DNA of 64,000 nt from Medicago truncatula (GCF_003473485.1 NC_053046.1:568001-632000); one strand, 5' to 3'; positions 1 through 11,954 are shown, counted from the stretch's first letter. The notes: generated from the letters alone by a model not told the origin. Numbers and translations: made by a program.

Positions 1-202
1 AAAGTTACCCCGTTCATCTCATACTAGATATCTTCTTTAATATTTTTACTTGTCTAAAATTATTTGTCTTTTTTATAATATCAATACAACATTTTTTCAG
101 CAGCATATATTTATTTATTGCATTTCAATCATCTAACTATTTTACTAACTATAATTAATAAGGATAATTTAGTAAATCAAGTAAAATTTACTATTAAAAT
201 TA

Positions 203-378
203 GGGTGATGTTAACTTGTGTCCTAAGAGCACATGTTAAGAAATCCAAAATGAACAATTTTGCATTGGAAAATATGATAATTTAACTTTTAAAAAGTTGA
301 CTGCACGGCTTTTAATACATATATTTCTATAATGAGTTCCTTAACATGTGCTCTTGATGGGAAAAGTTAACATTTGTC
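203..378. mobile_element. MITE copy A, MULE-like family with 9-bp TSD
   Basis: A 176-bp element lies between perfect 9-bp direct repeats ttaaaatta (194-202 and 379-387). Its ends are inverted: left gggtgatgttaac, right end on the minus strand gacaaatgttaac. A second inverted pair, agagcacatgttaag, lies just inside. Three more copies with the same gttaacaagtg-type ends occur at 10819, 37109 and 52246. The 9-bp duplication suggests mobilisation by a Mutator-like transposase. No coding capacity. Confidence 0.8.
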
Positions 379-387
379 TTAAAATTA

Positions 388-1069
388 ACACTATTGATCA
401 TTTGTTTAATAACTGTTTTAAAACTAAAAAGGGTCATCAAATTTGAGAAAGAGGAAGTATTTTTTAAAGTTTAAAGGTGTTAAATGCACCATTTTAACGA
501 TGTGTTTTTTTTAGACTTCTTATCAAATGCTTTGAGGTCATTTGTTAGTATTTCATTTATTTTTAAGATACGAAATGGCGTTTTTAATATACAATTGCTT
601 TTCTTTCGTTACGGTGCATCCAATTAATTTGGAATTGGAATGGAGTTAGGGTCGTCCCAATTAGGTTATGCATGGTAACCAAGCATCGAAAAATTAGTAC
701 AAACAATATTAGGGTATGCATGGTAACTAGGGATGACAATTAGGGCCGTCTCAATTAAAATGGAATTTGATTATTATAGGAAAAATGAACCCTTAATAAA
801 ATAGAAATTAAATTTTTTTAAAGACCAATATTTTATTTTAATTGTAAACAACATTCATAACATAAAAAATAGTCACCATTGAAACCACACAAAAAAGATA
901 CATATGGGACATCAAAAAGTTTAGACATTAAAAAGCTAATAGATGAGATTAATTTGACTAATATGGACAAACATAAGAGACCAAATCGTTGATTTTAAGC
1001 GTTATGAGACCAAAATAAAAACAGAAAAATTAATTAGGGGATCAAAAGACCAATTAAACCTATTTTTAT
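388..1069. other. Intergenic, no gene seen
   Basis: AT-rich sequence without a supportable gene. It has a short degenerate duplication around 650-760 in which ggtatgcatggtaac-like words recur (666-680 and 713-727). Confidence 0.5.
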
Positions 1070-1205
1070 TTTTTTGGTCAGGTAGCCTAATGGCTAGAAT
1101 TCTCCTTATAAAATGAATAAATGGGATGTTCGATATTCAAACCTCAACCCCTATATATAAATAATGTATTGTCCTATCAATTGAGTTATGTTTATTTATG
1201 AACAT
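1070..1205 (-). mobile_element. tRNA-derived SINE remnant, minus orientation
   Basis: Read on the minus strand, this resembles the tRNA-like SINE recurring in the window: an A-box-like start (rc of ctatcaattgagttatg), a B-box-like ggttTGAatatc region, a gccattaggct motif, and a terminal A-run that appears here as T-rich sequence followed by tggtca. Diverged, with no clear TSD. Confidence 0.45.
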
Positions 1206-1540
1206 CTGTTAAGTTATCCATCATATGCAATGACAAATTTAATCCGCATATGTTGGTTTTTTTTTTTTAACTCCATTGGTAGCAAGTAGCAGATAATTGA
1301 CTTTTCTTTTTAAAGAGTAGCTGGTAAATGATTAACTAACCGGAGAATAAAATGTAGTAACATTAACTTAGAATGTTTGATATAAATATACATCAAAAAG
1401 AATGTTTGATAAAATTAACGCTTTAATTTACTCTACCTGTCCTTATATATTATATATAAGATCTCTTTATTTATTTCCTTCATATTTTTTAAGAAAAGTT
1501 ATTAGTATAATTAATGTGTCTAATTTATATGTCCTTGTAA

Positions 1541-1613
1541 GTTTAGTTTAGTTGGTTGGGACAAAGCATAAAAGGTTTGGGGTTCAAACCCCGGTCACTA
1601 TAAAAAAAAATGT
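1541..1613 (+). mobile_element. Short tRNA-derived SINE
   Basis: Contains a pol III A-box-like word (tttagtttagttggt, about 1548) and a B-box ggggttcaaacccc (about 1580), ending in a run of nine A. Inserted in the Stowaway-like repeat. It is not a real tRNA: it lacks pairing acceptor arms and ends in poly(A). Confidence 0.55.
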
Positions 1614-1629
1614 CTATTTTATATGTTAA

Positions 1630-1977
1630 GGGTGTGTTTGTTTCAAGTTATAATTGTTGATTCCCGGGAATAAAATGATAGAAATGTATATGTCTATGTT
1701 TGTTACAAGTTTACTAAAATTTATTCCTTGGTATAAAATGTTCCAGGGAATAGAAAAAATTTCCCAAGGAAAAGGGTGGGAATAAAGTTTCCATGGAGAT
1801 GGGAATAAATTCATAAATAGTTTACCTATTATAATCCCTAATTTGATGGTTCCTAGGAATATTATAAAGCTAACCAAACATATTTTTCCTAAATTCCTTG
1901 GAATAAAATTCCCATCTTTATATTCCAAGGAATGTTATTCCTAGGAATAAATTTGGTAAACTTGAAACAAACACACC
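1630..1977. mobile_element. PIF/Harbinger (Tourist-like) MITE, TAA target
   Basis: 348 bp flanked by TAA (1627-1629, 1978-1980). Terminal inverted repeats: gggtgtgtttgtttcaagtt on the left and, on the minus strand, ggtgtgtttgtttcaagttt on the right. The interior has many ccttggaataaa-like inverted words. The host repeat at 46640-46895 lacks it and has a single ttaatatta at the matching place, which supports the boundaries. Confidence 0.8.
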
Positions 1978-2376
1978 TAATATTACTAAATTGTCATTTT
2001 TCTGTATATGTATTAAATTTGACTTTTCATATTTCAAGACAAATTAATGATATTAATTAGTGCTATGTTTAGAAAGAAATAATAAAACATCTAGTAATTT
2101 GAAAAAGGATTTATATCTAAGAACAAATTTTTAGTCTAATGATGTTGTAAATTCGGATAATGAAAGTTAAAATGAGAAGAAAATAAAATATAGACACAAT
2201 AAAATATGTGATTTCAAACGTTTCTTGAACTAGCTAGCATATGAATAAACACTATAAAACAGTGAATAAACACTACTGTTGCATCAATAGTTTATAGCGT
2301 TTATTTATATGCTACACTCAGGAGAAGTTGCGAACACAATAACGAATAAATGAAAGAATAGATGAATCTTATGATT

Positions 2377-2421
2377 AGATTATGAGCTCTTTTTTTTTTT
2401 TGGTCAAAGATTATGAGCTCT
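2377..2421. repeat. Micro-retroposon: T-run insert with 14-bp TSD
   Basis: The 14-bp word agattatgagctct occurs at 2377-2390 and 2408-2421 around a 17-nt insert of eleven T followed by ggtcaa. The tail matches the reverse-strand 3' end of the local SINEs (T-run then ggtca). Confidence 0.6.
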
Positions 2422-2543
2422 AATATATGTTAATGTTCGTCATTAAATTTAGAGGACATAGTTAGTGAATGTATTCTTTAATAGAAATAATCTGTTCCTC
2501 AAAGATATTCTAAAAAGAATTGTATCGTGTTAAAATTGATTTT

Positions 2544-3830
2544 TGTTGTTTTTGGATTTCCAAACAGTTGTATTTGGATTTCCAAATTCTATTATCTACC
2601 GAAGTTGTTACTAGGTTGAGTCACGACCAGGTCGCTCTCTTTAAGACGTTTTGTGGCACTGCCCAAAATTGTGCAAGGCAGACTATCAACCACGCCGCCT
2701 CCAGGATAAAACAAGCTCAGCTACAACTGTTCGATTAACTACTGCACTGTAGAAAACCGTTCGAGAATTACACCTCCAAATATGGTACTAAGACCACTCT
2801 ATAATACTGAAACCAATATGGTATTGTAACCACTCAATTATGGTGTTGAGACCACTCAAATATGGTGTTACCACCATTCTAATTTTTAACTTCTCCAAAT
2901 ATCAATAGGCATTTCAACCACTCAAATATGGTGCTACGACCATTCTAACATCCAACTTCTCCATGAATTGAAGAAGAATATATATGTTTAAGATCATTCT
3001 TATTATACCGAAAAGGGACTATGATATTAAAACATTATTTATTCCGAAGAGAATGATTTATCAAAGGGACTATGTTCTTAAGACCATTCTTAATTCCGAA
3101 GGGACATTAAACCGAAAAGGGACTATGGTCTTAAGAACACTCTTAATTCCGAAGGGACAGAAAGGAGTAGAAAAAGGAGAAGAACTTGTCAACACAAGTC
3201 GAAGGAGGGAGAAGAGAGGAAAAACACAGGAAGCATCAACTGTGAATTTCGGTGTGTGGAATGCACTGTGTGAGCTCTCTATTTATAGAGAAAGTTCACA
3301 ACTAATAAGTGAGAAACTTTGGGAGCAGTGATTCTCATATTAGATCTAGTACAAAAATATCTCAAATTGAGTCTCAAAATATATCATATTGAGTACAAAA
3401 ATATATTATTCAGCACATAAATATATTACTGAGTATCAAAATATATTTTAGAGCATGTACTAAAATATATTAGATTGCCTTCCCAAATATTTCAGATTGT
3501 GTTCCAAAATATTCTAGATTGCGTTCCAAATTATTTTAGCAAAACTTGGGGACTAAGAAAGCACTTTCTAATAATGATTAAATTAATTATTTAATTTATC
3601 ATTTCCAAATAATAAAATATATATCAGTATATATTTTTTTTCTCAGTGCTTACTTCGTTCACATAACTATGTACCTCTTAGAGGTACACCCCCACTATAT
3701 AAACACTACTAATGTGTGTGTTCCATCCGATGTGGGACTTCCACTTTTTCAATTCACACAACACTAGTTCTACCCAACATGGGAATTTGTGTTTAGTCTT
3801 TTTAACTCAATTTCCACACATGTTCCAACA
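2544..3830 (-). repeat. 3' LTR of the copia element
   Basis: 1287 bp. Differs from the partner LTR by three substitutions (near 2970, 3307 and 3387) and by one extra TG dinucleotide near 3716. Contains a near-palindrome gtacctcttagaggtac around 3670 and repeated ttaattccgaagggac motifs. A 115-codon open frame inside (2984-3331) is shared by both LTRs and is not considered a gene. Confidence 0.95.
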
Positions 3831-3841
3831 ATCCCCCACTT
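3831..3841 (-). other. Polypurine tract of the copia element
   Basis: On the minus strand the bases just before the 3' LTR read aagtgggggat, a typical copia plus-strand priming tract directly abutting tgttgg. This fixes the element's orientation. Confidence 0.85.
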
Positions 3842-6800
3842 GAATTTAAAAAATGGTTTCAAAAATAACGTCAAAGACATCTCCATAAGATTTGCTAGTA
3901 AACAAAGGTGTCGCCTACAACTTGAACCTCTGCATAGCGGGTAAAATTCTGATTAACAAGAGTTGCTTAGAGCATTGAACTCTATCTCAGACATAGAACC
4001 CACACACAAACCTTTTTCATAAGGTGTATTCTAAAAGCCCGTGCGTTTATGGCCTTGCACGTCTATCCCGGTTTTAACGAATGTTCTAGGTATTCTGCCC
4101 TGAATACCATAGGAATCGGCCTAAGTTCCACATTCGTATAGGTGAGTCTATCAAGAGTACTCCTGTAGCTAGGTACTCCACTCCACATAGAGTATAGATC
4201 TCATTAAGAGTTTCTATTATCTCATCCTTCTGTCACTGCAGGAATCATGCTTTCTTACTTTTCTCATAGCATGTTCTATCACTCATGACTTGTTATTACC
4301 CATTGAACCTATTTCTTGGGATCTCCAATCATGTAGGTCGGGTTACCATCACTTGTGACCTTTGGGCATTAGTCCCATCCTGTTGGATGTGTTTAGGACT
4401 TTCTTTCTAGCAATTCCTTTCGTCAAAGGATTGGCTAATTCTTTATCAGTACGTGCACGATATACTTTAACCGTTCCTTTTAGAGCTCTCTAATCATTCT
4501 GTGTTTGTGCCTTAATTATCGTCTCTCACCATTGTGGTAACGATTCTCAATTTTGTAATAGCTGCAGACTATCACAATAAATTAACACTTCGGACAACGG
4601 TTTCACCCACTGAGGGTTCTTAGCTAGCAAGCATCTTATCAACTTGCTTCTTCACTAGTTTTCTCTAGTGTTCTCATCTCAGATTCATTCCATAATATCA
4701 TTTGTTTCAACAAATAACTCCTCAAGTGATGCTCAATGGGCAGTCACTGGTCGCTTTGAGACTCATCTGAAGGATGTTCAATTTTTTATCTTGTACCACT
4801 TATGTACAATATGATACTTCTCATTTGTATCTTGTACCATTCAAGTACAATAGGATACTTCTCATAATGTAATCCTAGAGTCATAATCTTCTTAAGGCAC
4901 CTCATGACTCTTTCAATAGCATGACAATGCTTCTCATCTGTTTACTAGTAAACTTGAACAAAAGTCTCACGACGTGGCCAACGTCGAGTCTAATACAATT
5001 CAATGGCATGTCTAAAGACTGCCAATGATGCTCACACTCAAGTGTTCTTGAAAAGTTTTACACTTGCAAGTTTATAGTCAAATAATTACATTCCTTAAGA
5101 TATTCTCAACTTTGTGAGATTCATCAGAAAAATTCTCTTTTCTGATCTAGTAATCTTGAAACCAAGAATTACTTCAACTTTGTCTAGGTCTTTCTTATCA
5201 ATGTTATTGATAAACAATGATTTCATATAATTCATAACATAAATTTTTAAACCAAATATGAGCAAGTTGTCTTCATAGAGACATATGATCGTGTAAATAT
5301 TATTTGTCACTTTCATTCACTTTATACTCATTCGATAGCATTAGAATGTCAACTTTTTCATGTCATTCCTTAAGAGTTTATTTTAGACCTCACAAAGAAT
5401 TATCTAACTTACAGAACTTGTTTTCTAGTCCATGAATCACAAAACCTTCAGGTTGTTTAATATAGACTTCTTCTTCTAGTTCACCATAAAGAAGGCAACT
5501 TTCACATCCATTTGGAGTATTATCGAGTTATGAACGGCGGCTAAAGGGACTAGTACTCTTATGGATATGATTCTAGTGACTGGTGAATAAGTGTCGAAGA
5601 AGACTATATTTTTCTCTGTCTAAAACCTTTGACTACAAGGATAGCCTTGTATTCATCAACCGTACCATCAGGTTTTAGTTCTTTTTCCTAAAATCCAAAA
5701 ACAACCGATTAGTTTGCAACTATGAGACAAGTCAACCAACTGTCTTGTTTTGTTAGACTCTAGAAAATCCATTTCATCGTTTATTGCTTCTTGCCATAAT
5801 TCAGCATCCAATAAGGATATAACTTCTTTAAGGCTTAATGGATATTCTTCAAATGTATAAACTGAGTTCATACTCTTTAGCTATTCTAGCTTTCCTACCT
5901 CCTCAAGGTTCTATAACATCTGGTACGATGTTTTCATAACTATTTCTGATTACACGAATGTGATCAGATATAGTGCCCCCACTAGTTCTTAATTTTTAGA
6001 AGGGAATTTATTTTGCCCCCACTAGTGCCCCCACTATTCTTTAGTTTCAAGGGGTAAATATTTACATAGAAATCGGCGTCTTTTAATTCTATGATCACTT
6101 TAACATTTAGGTCATAAAGCCTATATGTTTTGCTATTTATAGCATACCCAATGAATATACATTCATAGGCTCTACTAGTGAGTTCAACTCTCTTGGGATC
6201 CAGAATCTAAATATAGTCCAGACAATCCCAAGTTCAAAAAATAAGACAAGTTGGATTGTCTTTTCTTCAAAAATTTCTTAATTAGAATTTTTGTTCTTAG
6301 ACTTGGGTACTCTATCCAACATAAATTTCAATTTATAGAAATTGAACATATCAAGCGCATCAATTTTATTTTCCAAAATTCACAGTCATTGATAAGTATG
6401 ATAAAAGATTATTTTATCATTTCTAATTTATGTGCTATCAAGTATGCACATTCAAATTCTCTAAACACTTGTTTATATGAACATTTGGTTCATATATCTT
6501 GACTGCAAAATATAAAATTGTTTAATCATATAACGTTGGAATTAAATCCAAGTTACTCAAGTTTAAAATTAAACACTTGTTCACATGTCAAATATTAAAA
6601 ATCACACAACTAATAAAATAGAAGGAGATTTTTAATTTTGAACATACCATCAAAGGCGCAGTCTTTTCCCATAAGAATGCATGGTACACAAATATTTCTT
6701 TAAGTCTGAGTCAACCCAGTCTTATTCAATAGAAATCTGAAATTCAGATTCTTTCTTATTTTTAGAGTAACTAATACTCCCTTCCGAACTAAAATCACGC

Positions 6801-7315
6801 TTGTTCCTTTAACCGATTAACCGTGGGCACATATTAAGGAATTTGCGCATTTTTTCCGATGGTTATTCCGAGAGAAATTCACTAAGGTAACAACCGAATC
6901 CATCCACACTAATTGCATCCCAAGAAATCAATTATACATTACCATCCATAGTAACCAATAAAAAGTTCTCTACAAATGTTGACTTTGCAATAGCAGGGAT
7001 AAAGTCATATCCAACTTTGGTTTCATACTTTTATGTAATTGCATAAAAGTTCTTTAACGACTTCAGAAGTCATGTTCTTACTTAATATCAAAGGAAACAA
7101 GCCATGCCGAATGAAATATAGCAAGCGTGGCTTCTCATGTTAAGTAAGATAAACATTGCTTCTTCGGTGAATATTAATGCTGTTGTTTTAAACAACAAGC
7201 ACTTCATCAAAAGATGTAATTCTATAGCTTGATTTATTCTTAATTTATTAAGGGACAATTCAACCTCAATAAGTAACTTCTTCGGTAGACATAGCAGATC
7301 GAAACGTCTTAAAAT
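3842..7315 (-). pseudogene. Degenerate copia gag-pol remnants
   Basis: Translated on the minus strand, pieces of copia polyprotein are readable: an integrase C-terminal stretch around 6200-6010 (YECIFIGYAINSKTYRLYDL, then a DADFY motif), an RT N-terminal stretch at 5871-5668 (AELWQEAINDEMD...IGCFWI), and an RT palm stretch at 5316-5095 (CLYEDNLLIFG in place of the usual YVDDmlifg, then KVEVILGFKI). Stops and frameshifts separate them. The catalytic YVDD is altered to YEDN, so no active enzyme could be made. The part nearest the 5' LTR is not recognisable. Confidence 0.8.
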
Positions 7316-8600
7316 TGTTGTTTTTGGATTTCCAAACAGTTGTATTTGGATTTCCAAATTCTATTATCTACCGAAGTTGTTACTAGGTTGAGTCACGACC
7401 AGGTCGCTCTCTTTAAGACGTTTTGTGGCACTGCCCAAAATTGTGCAAGGCAGACTATCAACCACGCCGCCTCCAGGATAAAACAAGCTCAGCTACAACT
7501 GTTCGATTAACTACTGCACTGTAGAAAACCGTTCGAGAATTACACCTCCAAATATGGTACTAAGACCACTCTATAATACTGAAACCAATATGGTATTGTA
7601 ACCACTCAATTATGGTGTTGAGACCACTCAAATATGGTGTTACCACCATTCTAATTTTTAACTTCTCCAAATATCAATAGGCATTTCAACCACTCAAATA
7701 TGGTGCTACGACCATTCTGACATCCAACTTCTCCATGAATTGAAGAAGAATATATATGTTTAAGATCATTCTTATTATACCGAAAAGGGACTATGATATT
7801 AAAACATTATTTATTCCGAAGAGAATGATTTATCAAAGGGACTATGTTCTTAAGACCATTCTTAATTCCGAAGGGACATTAAACCGAAAAGGGACTATGG
7901 TCTTAAGAACACTCTTAATTCCGAAGGGACAGAAAGGAGTAGAAAAAGGAGAAGAACTTGTCAACACAAGTCGAAGGAGGGAGAAGAGAGGAAAAACACA
8001 GGAAGCATCAACTGTGAATTTCGGTGTGTGGAATGCACTGTGTGAGCTCTCTATTTATAGAGAAAGTTCACAACTAATAAGTAAGAAACTTTGGGAGCAG
8101 TGATTCTCATATTAGATCTAGTACAAAAATATCTCAAATTGAGTCTCAAAATATATCATATTGAGTACCAAAATATATTATTCAGCACATAAATATATTA
8201 CTGAGTATCAAAATATATTTTAGAGCATGTACTAAAATATATTAGATTGCCTTCCCAAATATTTCAGATTGTGTTCCAAAATATTCTAGATTGCGTTCCA
8301 AATTATTTTAGCAAAACTTGGGGACTAAGAAAGCACTTTCTAATAATGATTAAATTAATTATTTAATTTATCATTTCCAAATAATAAAATATATATCAGT
8401 ATATATTTTTTTTCTCAGTGCTTACTTCGTTCACATAACTATGTACCTCTTAGAGGTACACCCCCACTATATAAACACTACTAATGTGTGTTCCATCCGA
8501 TGTGGGACTTCCACTTTTTCAATTCACACAACACTAGTTCTACCCAACATGGGAATTTGTGTTTAGTCTTTTTAACTCAATTTCCACACATGTTCCAACA
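7316..8600 (-). repeat. 5' LTR of the copia element
   Basis: 1285 bp, over 99.5% identical by eye to 2544-3830. It begins right after aaaat at 7311-7315 and ends in tgttccaaca at 8600, followed by the TSD atttt. Confidence 0.95.
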
Positions 8601-8605
8601 ATTTT

Positions 8606-8971
8606 TTTTAAGGAAAATTTTGATTTTGTTTTATAAGTTTTTATGATTCAAAATTAGATGTTACATTTGCCCAATAAATTAGTCGGAGCCGAATCACAGT
8701 GGAAGTTTTTTACAAGTTTTTACGATTATAAATAATATATCTTTCACGTTTAACTGTTTTGTAGAAATTTATTAAGTTTCATTGAAAGTGGAATGAAGTT
8801 CTTTTTTATAAGTATTTCAAGTATTTTTATGTTTTTACAAGATTTTCCTCAAAGATATTCTAAAAACTACTGTATCGCTTTCCTCAAAGATGTTACATTT
8901 GGTATGGGTGTTCGAAATCATTAGATGCTTCCCAATTTTATGTTTGAAATCATAGTTGCATCATTAATTGT
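8606..8971. other. Intergenic, no gene seen
   Basis: The word ttcctcaaagatattctaaaa at 8846 recurs before the copia insertion at about 2496. Nothing else was identified. Confidence 0.4.
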
Positions 8972-9082
8972 GTGTTAGATAAGCTAGCCCCTCCTTTACC
9001 AAACGACAACTTAAAGGTTGTTGTAAATCGTAGTGGACATGGAGCCAAAGATGCAGCCATAGATTTCAATCGTAGAAAATGA
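8972..9082 (+). pseudogene. Tryptophan synthase beta 3'-end fragment
   Basis: A 36-codon stretch ending in TGA reads VLDKLAPPLPNDNLKVVVNR then SGHGAKDAAIDFNRRK. It matches the last exon of the intact gene at 12596-15756 ([35 protein letters not shown]). The homology continues downstream (atccaaaggaaaaggaaaaa at about 9105, against the same word near 15790), so this is a truncated genomic duplicate and not a processed copy. Everything upstream of this exon end is missing, and the PLP-contacting SGRGDKD motif has changed to SGHGAKD. It is not functional as an enzyme. Confidence 0.85.
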
Positions 9083-10060
9083 CACTATTATTAAACTATA
9101 TCCATGTATCCAAAGGAAAAGGAAAAATACTATGTGTATAGAATGGTATAATGAGAGGCGTGTTTAAAACTGAACAAATTTAATACAAAAACTTTAAATT
9201 AAATCAATTCAAATTGAAATTGCAAAAAATCGTATTTGTTTTGGATATATTCAGATCAATTACTTGAGTTAGAACCCTCTTGTCGGATTACAACCCCTAA
9301 TTCTTTAGGTGATCTAATATTCTTCAAAGGTTTTCAAAGCATTAACATAATATCACAATTAAACGATTATTCATTCCTAGACTAACCTTGTTTAGTTGAA
9401 CAATTCAATTAGGTCTAAGTTGATGTTTACATATGGTAGGTATATAAAAAGTATTAAGAACAATTAAATTGAATAAAACTATATTAATATTCACATGCAA
9501 TAGAGTTTCACAACCACATGTTTCAAACAGTCTACATCAGAATCGTCTCCAAACCTAATCTCTAGTGATTTAGATACTCATAATGAAAATTACAAATAAC
9601 ATAATCAATTGAAGCTTTTAGAGAATGATAAAATCACAGTCTTTTACATTTTTTTATAAAATATGACTACTTTTTATCCACATTTTTAATTTGATCTATG
9701 TTGTTTGAAATTTTAAACTTTGTTGGAAACATTGCTAGAAATATGATGTATTTTAGCTTTTTAACTTTATTTTAATGTTGGAAAAAAAATTGTATTGTCT
9801 CAGAAAAGTTGCACTAACGGCTCCAATCCAAACCAAATTGATTTTGTTTGATTCGAATTTTATTTTAAAAGTCAACCAAACCAAACCGTATGCTTTTTTA
9901 TCTTGTGATTCAGATGACTATAAGTCTTATACATAACTATAAGTCTATTGTAATATTTTTGCATGCAACCCTCTACTTTTTTCATAAATAGAAATTAGGC
10001 GTTTTTCTTTGGGGAAATAAATATTAGAATTAAATACGTAAAAGATCCATGCAATTAGGA
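9083..10060. other. Intergenic, downstream flank of the truncated duplicate
   Basis: AT-rich, no supportable gene. The first 70 bp and a later piece at about 10340-10410 (cataagattt...atgcaaggcaatttcagt) resemble the 3' flank of the intact tryptophan synthase gene (about 15905-15945), so the old duplication extends past the gene and has been split by insertions. Confidence 0.5.
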
Positions 10061-10063
10061 GTT

Positions 10064-10107
10064 GTTTTAAGTCTTTTTTTCTTTTTTTTTTACAAAAGTT
10101 TTAAGTC
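10064..10107. repeat. Micro-retroposon: T-run insert with 10-bp TSD
   Basis: gttttaagtc at 10064-10073 and 10098-10107 flanks a 24-nt T-rich insert ending acaaaa. Confidence 0.45.
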
Positions 10108-10164
10108 ATTTGTGTAAAAAACAAAATAGAAATCGGGGATTTGTGTAAAATCAAAAGTTACAGG

Positions 10165-10211
10165 TTCATAAGTTCTTTTGTCAACAAAAAAAAAAAAAGT
10201 TTCATAAGTTC
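10165..10211. repeat. Micro-retroposon: A-run insert with 11-bp TSD
   Basis: ttcataagttc at 10165-10175 and 10201-10211 surrounds ttttgtcaac followed by about twelve A. This is the plus-orientation counterpart of the T-run type. Confidence 0.55.
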
Positions 10212-10818
10212 ATCTTCTCCAATTTCATCTACTCGTCATCTCTTTCAAGTTCATATTCTCTCTATCCATTTCACCTTCTCCTCTTTCATCTCTACATTTG
10301 CAATTGGGTTTAATTTTAAATTAATTAAGTTTGTACGTTAGGTTCGACATAAGATTTGCCTTCGGTTCGACATAAGATTTAATATATTGATTGATGCAAG
10401 GCAATTTCAGTCTAAATTTGAATATATAAAAACCAAAAATATGTCAAATTAGGCAAATATATTTTTTTTAGTGGAAATAAGGCATATAATTAGTGTGTTT
10501 CACGGAGATTCGTCACTGTTAAGAGGTGGTAAAAACTCCGTATCAATATTATTGTAACTTAAAAAAACTAATTTTAAATAAATTGATTTTGTAAAATAAT
10601 TTTAGTTAAAAGTGAGCAAAATGTAAAGTGAGTTATGTTTGGATAAATTTATGTAAAAGTGTTTTCTTGTTATGTGAAAATGTGTTAACAATAAATTCAA
10701 GTCTAAAAGTAATTACGCGGAAGTTAGAAATTCTAGTTTCAAGTTAGAATCAAATTTCTAAATGTAAAATTTTCGATAAATTTCGAATATATTAAAATCA
10801 ATTCTATAATTTTTTTAA

Positions 10819-11572
10819 GAAAAATGCTAACAAATGTCCTTAGGACATTGTTTAAGCATCTAAAAATAGTAACTTTTGCATTGGAAATTGTATAGTTAGA
10901 TCATCTCCAATGAGGATTCCTTACTTAACAAGGACCACTCCCCGTTGAGGACTCCCATTGAAGGAAGAAAAAATGAGTCTGTATATAAGAACTCTCTCGT
11001 GGATAACTAACATGTCTCACATTTAAAAGAACTAGTAAACTATGTACTAGTTGGTCCTACTCGCAAAAGAAGTAATTTTTTAAATAAAATGTATTTCATG
11101 CAAATTATTATTTTTTAACGAAGAAATGTAAAATTTGTAATGTTAATTTTTGTATTTTCAAATTCTTAGAAAATGTGGCAGAAATTTAAGTTCATACGAA
11201 TAAATAAATATATTTTATAATTTAATTTTTTTAAGGGTTATAATTAAATATTATGTGGTAATTCATAATTTAATAAATAAATTATTTTTTTATAATGATC
11301 TAAATTTAGTGGAACATATTTAAGTACTTTTCAATGGAGTCCTTATTAGTGTATTGTCATTGGAGTTATTGAGTCCTTAATAAGTACTTTCATTAAAAAA
11401 TTACTATAAATAAGTGATGTGTACACACGGGGTCCATTTAAGGAGTCCTTATTAGCGGACTACCATTGTAGATGCTTGACTTTTATATGTGTTTGACTTG
11501 TATTTTCAAGACAAAAATTCTTTTTGTAGGTTTTTTAAATAATGCCCTTAAGACATTTGTTAATAAGACAAC
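10819..11572. mobile_element. MITE copy B of the 9-bp-TSD family, with a nested insertion
   Basis: Perfect 9-bp TSD tttttttaa (10810-10818, 11573-11581). Ends gaaaaatgctaacaaatg on the left and, on the minus strand, gttgtcttattaacaaatg on the right. The words attgtttaagcatctaaaaa and gcattggaaattgta also occur in copy D. A second element (10899-11475) sits inside. Confidence 0.8.
10899..11475. mobile_element. Tourist-like MITE nested in copy B
   Basis: Starts gatcatctccaatgagg after TTA (10896-10898) and ends ccattgtagatgc before TTG, i.e. PIF/Harbinger-type ends (gagcatctccaatg family) with a decayed 3-bp target. About 577 bp, non-coding. Confidence 0.6.
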
Positions 11573-11954
11573 TTTTTTTAATGACAAAGATATATAAGAA
11601 ACTAAAAACAAAAAAGAGTACAAATACTACATGACCGAATAAGAAAGCAAAAACAGAGAGAAAAAGAGTCTTATATAATGTTTCATCCCCACGAATTTTG
11701 ATAAATACCCCCATAATCTTTTTTCTTTAAATTTCCCCTTGTCATTCAAAGATTTCATCAAAAACAACTTTGATACCATTTGATTTGATAACTAAATTGT
11801 GGCGTGCTGACGGGATAAATTGATTTTATTTTTATTTTTTAAAATCGATCTCACATTTTTGAAAAATTAAAATTAAATTAGATCGTAAAATAGGGTATTT
11901 TCATTTTACCCCCTTCCAAAACCTAAATCAAAAACTAGAAGAAGAAGAATAATT

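Larger units (their letters stand above)
1432..2140. mobile_element. Stowaway-like repeat, copy 1, interrupted by two insertions
   Basis: The segments 1432-1540 and 1978-2140 together match the uninterrupted repeat at 46640-46895: the same order of motifs (gtccttatatat, ttaagaaaagtt, ttaatgtgtctaat, aaattgtcattt, gtatatgtattaaatttga, atgtttagaaa, catctag). A SINE and a PIF-type MITE split this copy. The second copy acts as an empty site. Confidence 0.65.
2544..8600 (-). mobile_element. Ty1/copia LTR retrotransposon, complete ends, degenerate body
   Basis: 6057 bp between perfect 5-bp target duplications atttt (2539-2543, 8601-8605). LTRs begin TG and end CA (tgttg...caaca on the plus strand). 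The polypurine tract and pol remnants place transcription on the minus strand, so the 5' LTR is 7316-8600. The body holds only broken integrase and reverse transcriptase pieces, and no primer-binding site resembling the usual initiator-Met tRNA complement is visible next to the 5' LTR. The two LTRs differ at three bases and one 2-bp indel, so the insertion is young. Confidence 0.93.

Noticed and set aside
1548..1600. tRNA gene suggested by A- and B-box
   Set aside because: No acceptor-stem pairing, a poly(A) end and location in a repeat; it is a SINE.
2984..3331. 115-codon ORF repeated exactly in both LTRs (also 7756-8103)
   Set aside because: It lies within the LTR on the strand opposite to the element's transcription, is made of low-complexity ttccgaagggac repeats, and is duplicated only because the LTRs are.
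2496..8878. The word ttcctcaaagatattctaaaa on both sides of the copia element read as a large TSD
   Set aside because: The true TSD is the 5-bp atttt directly at the LTR ends; the longer word is offset by more than 200 bp on one side and is only an old local repeat.
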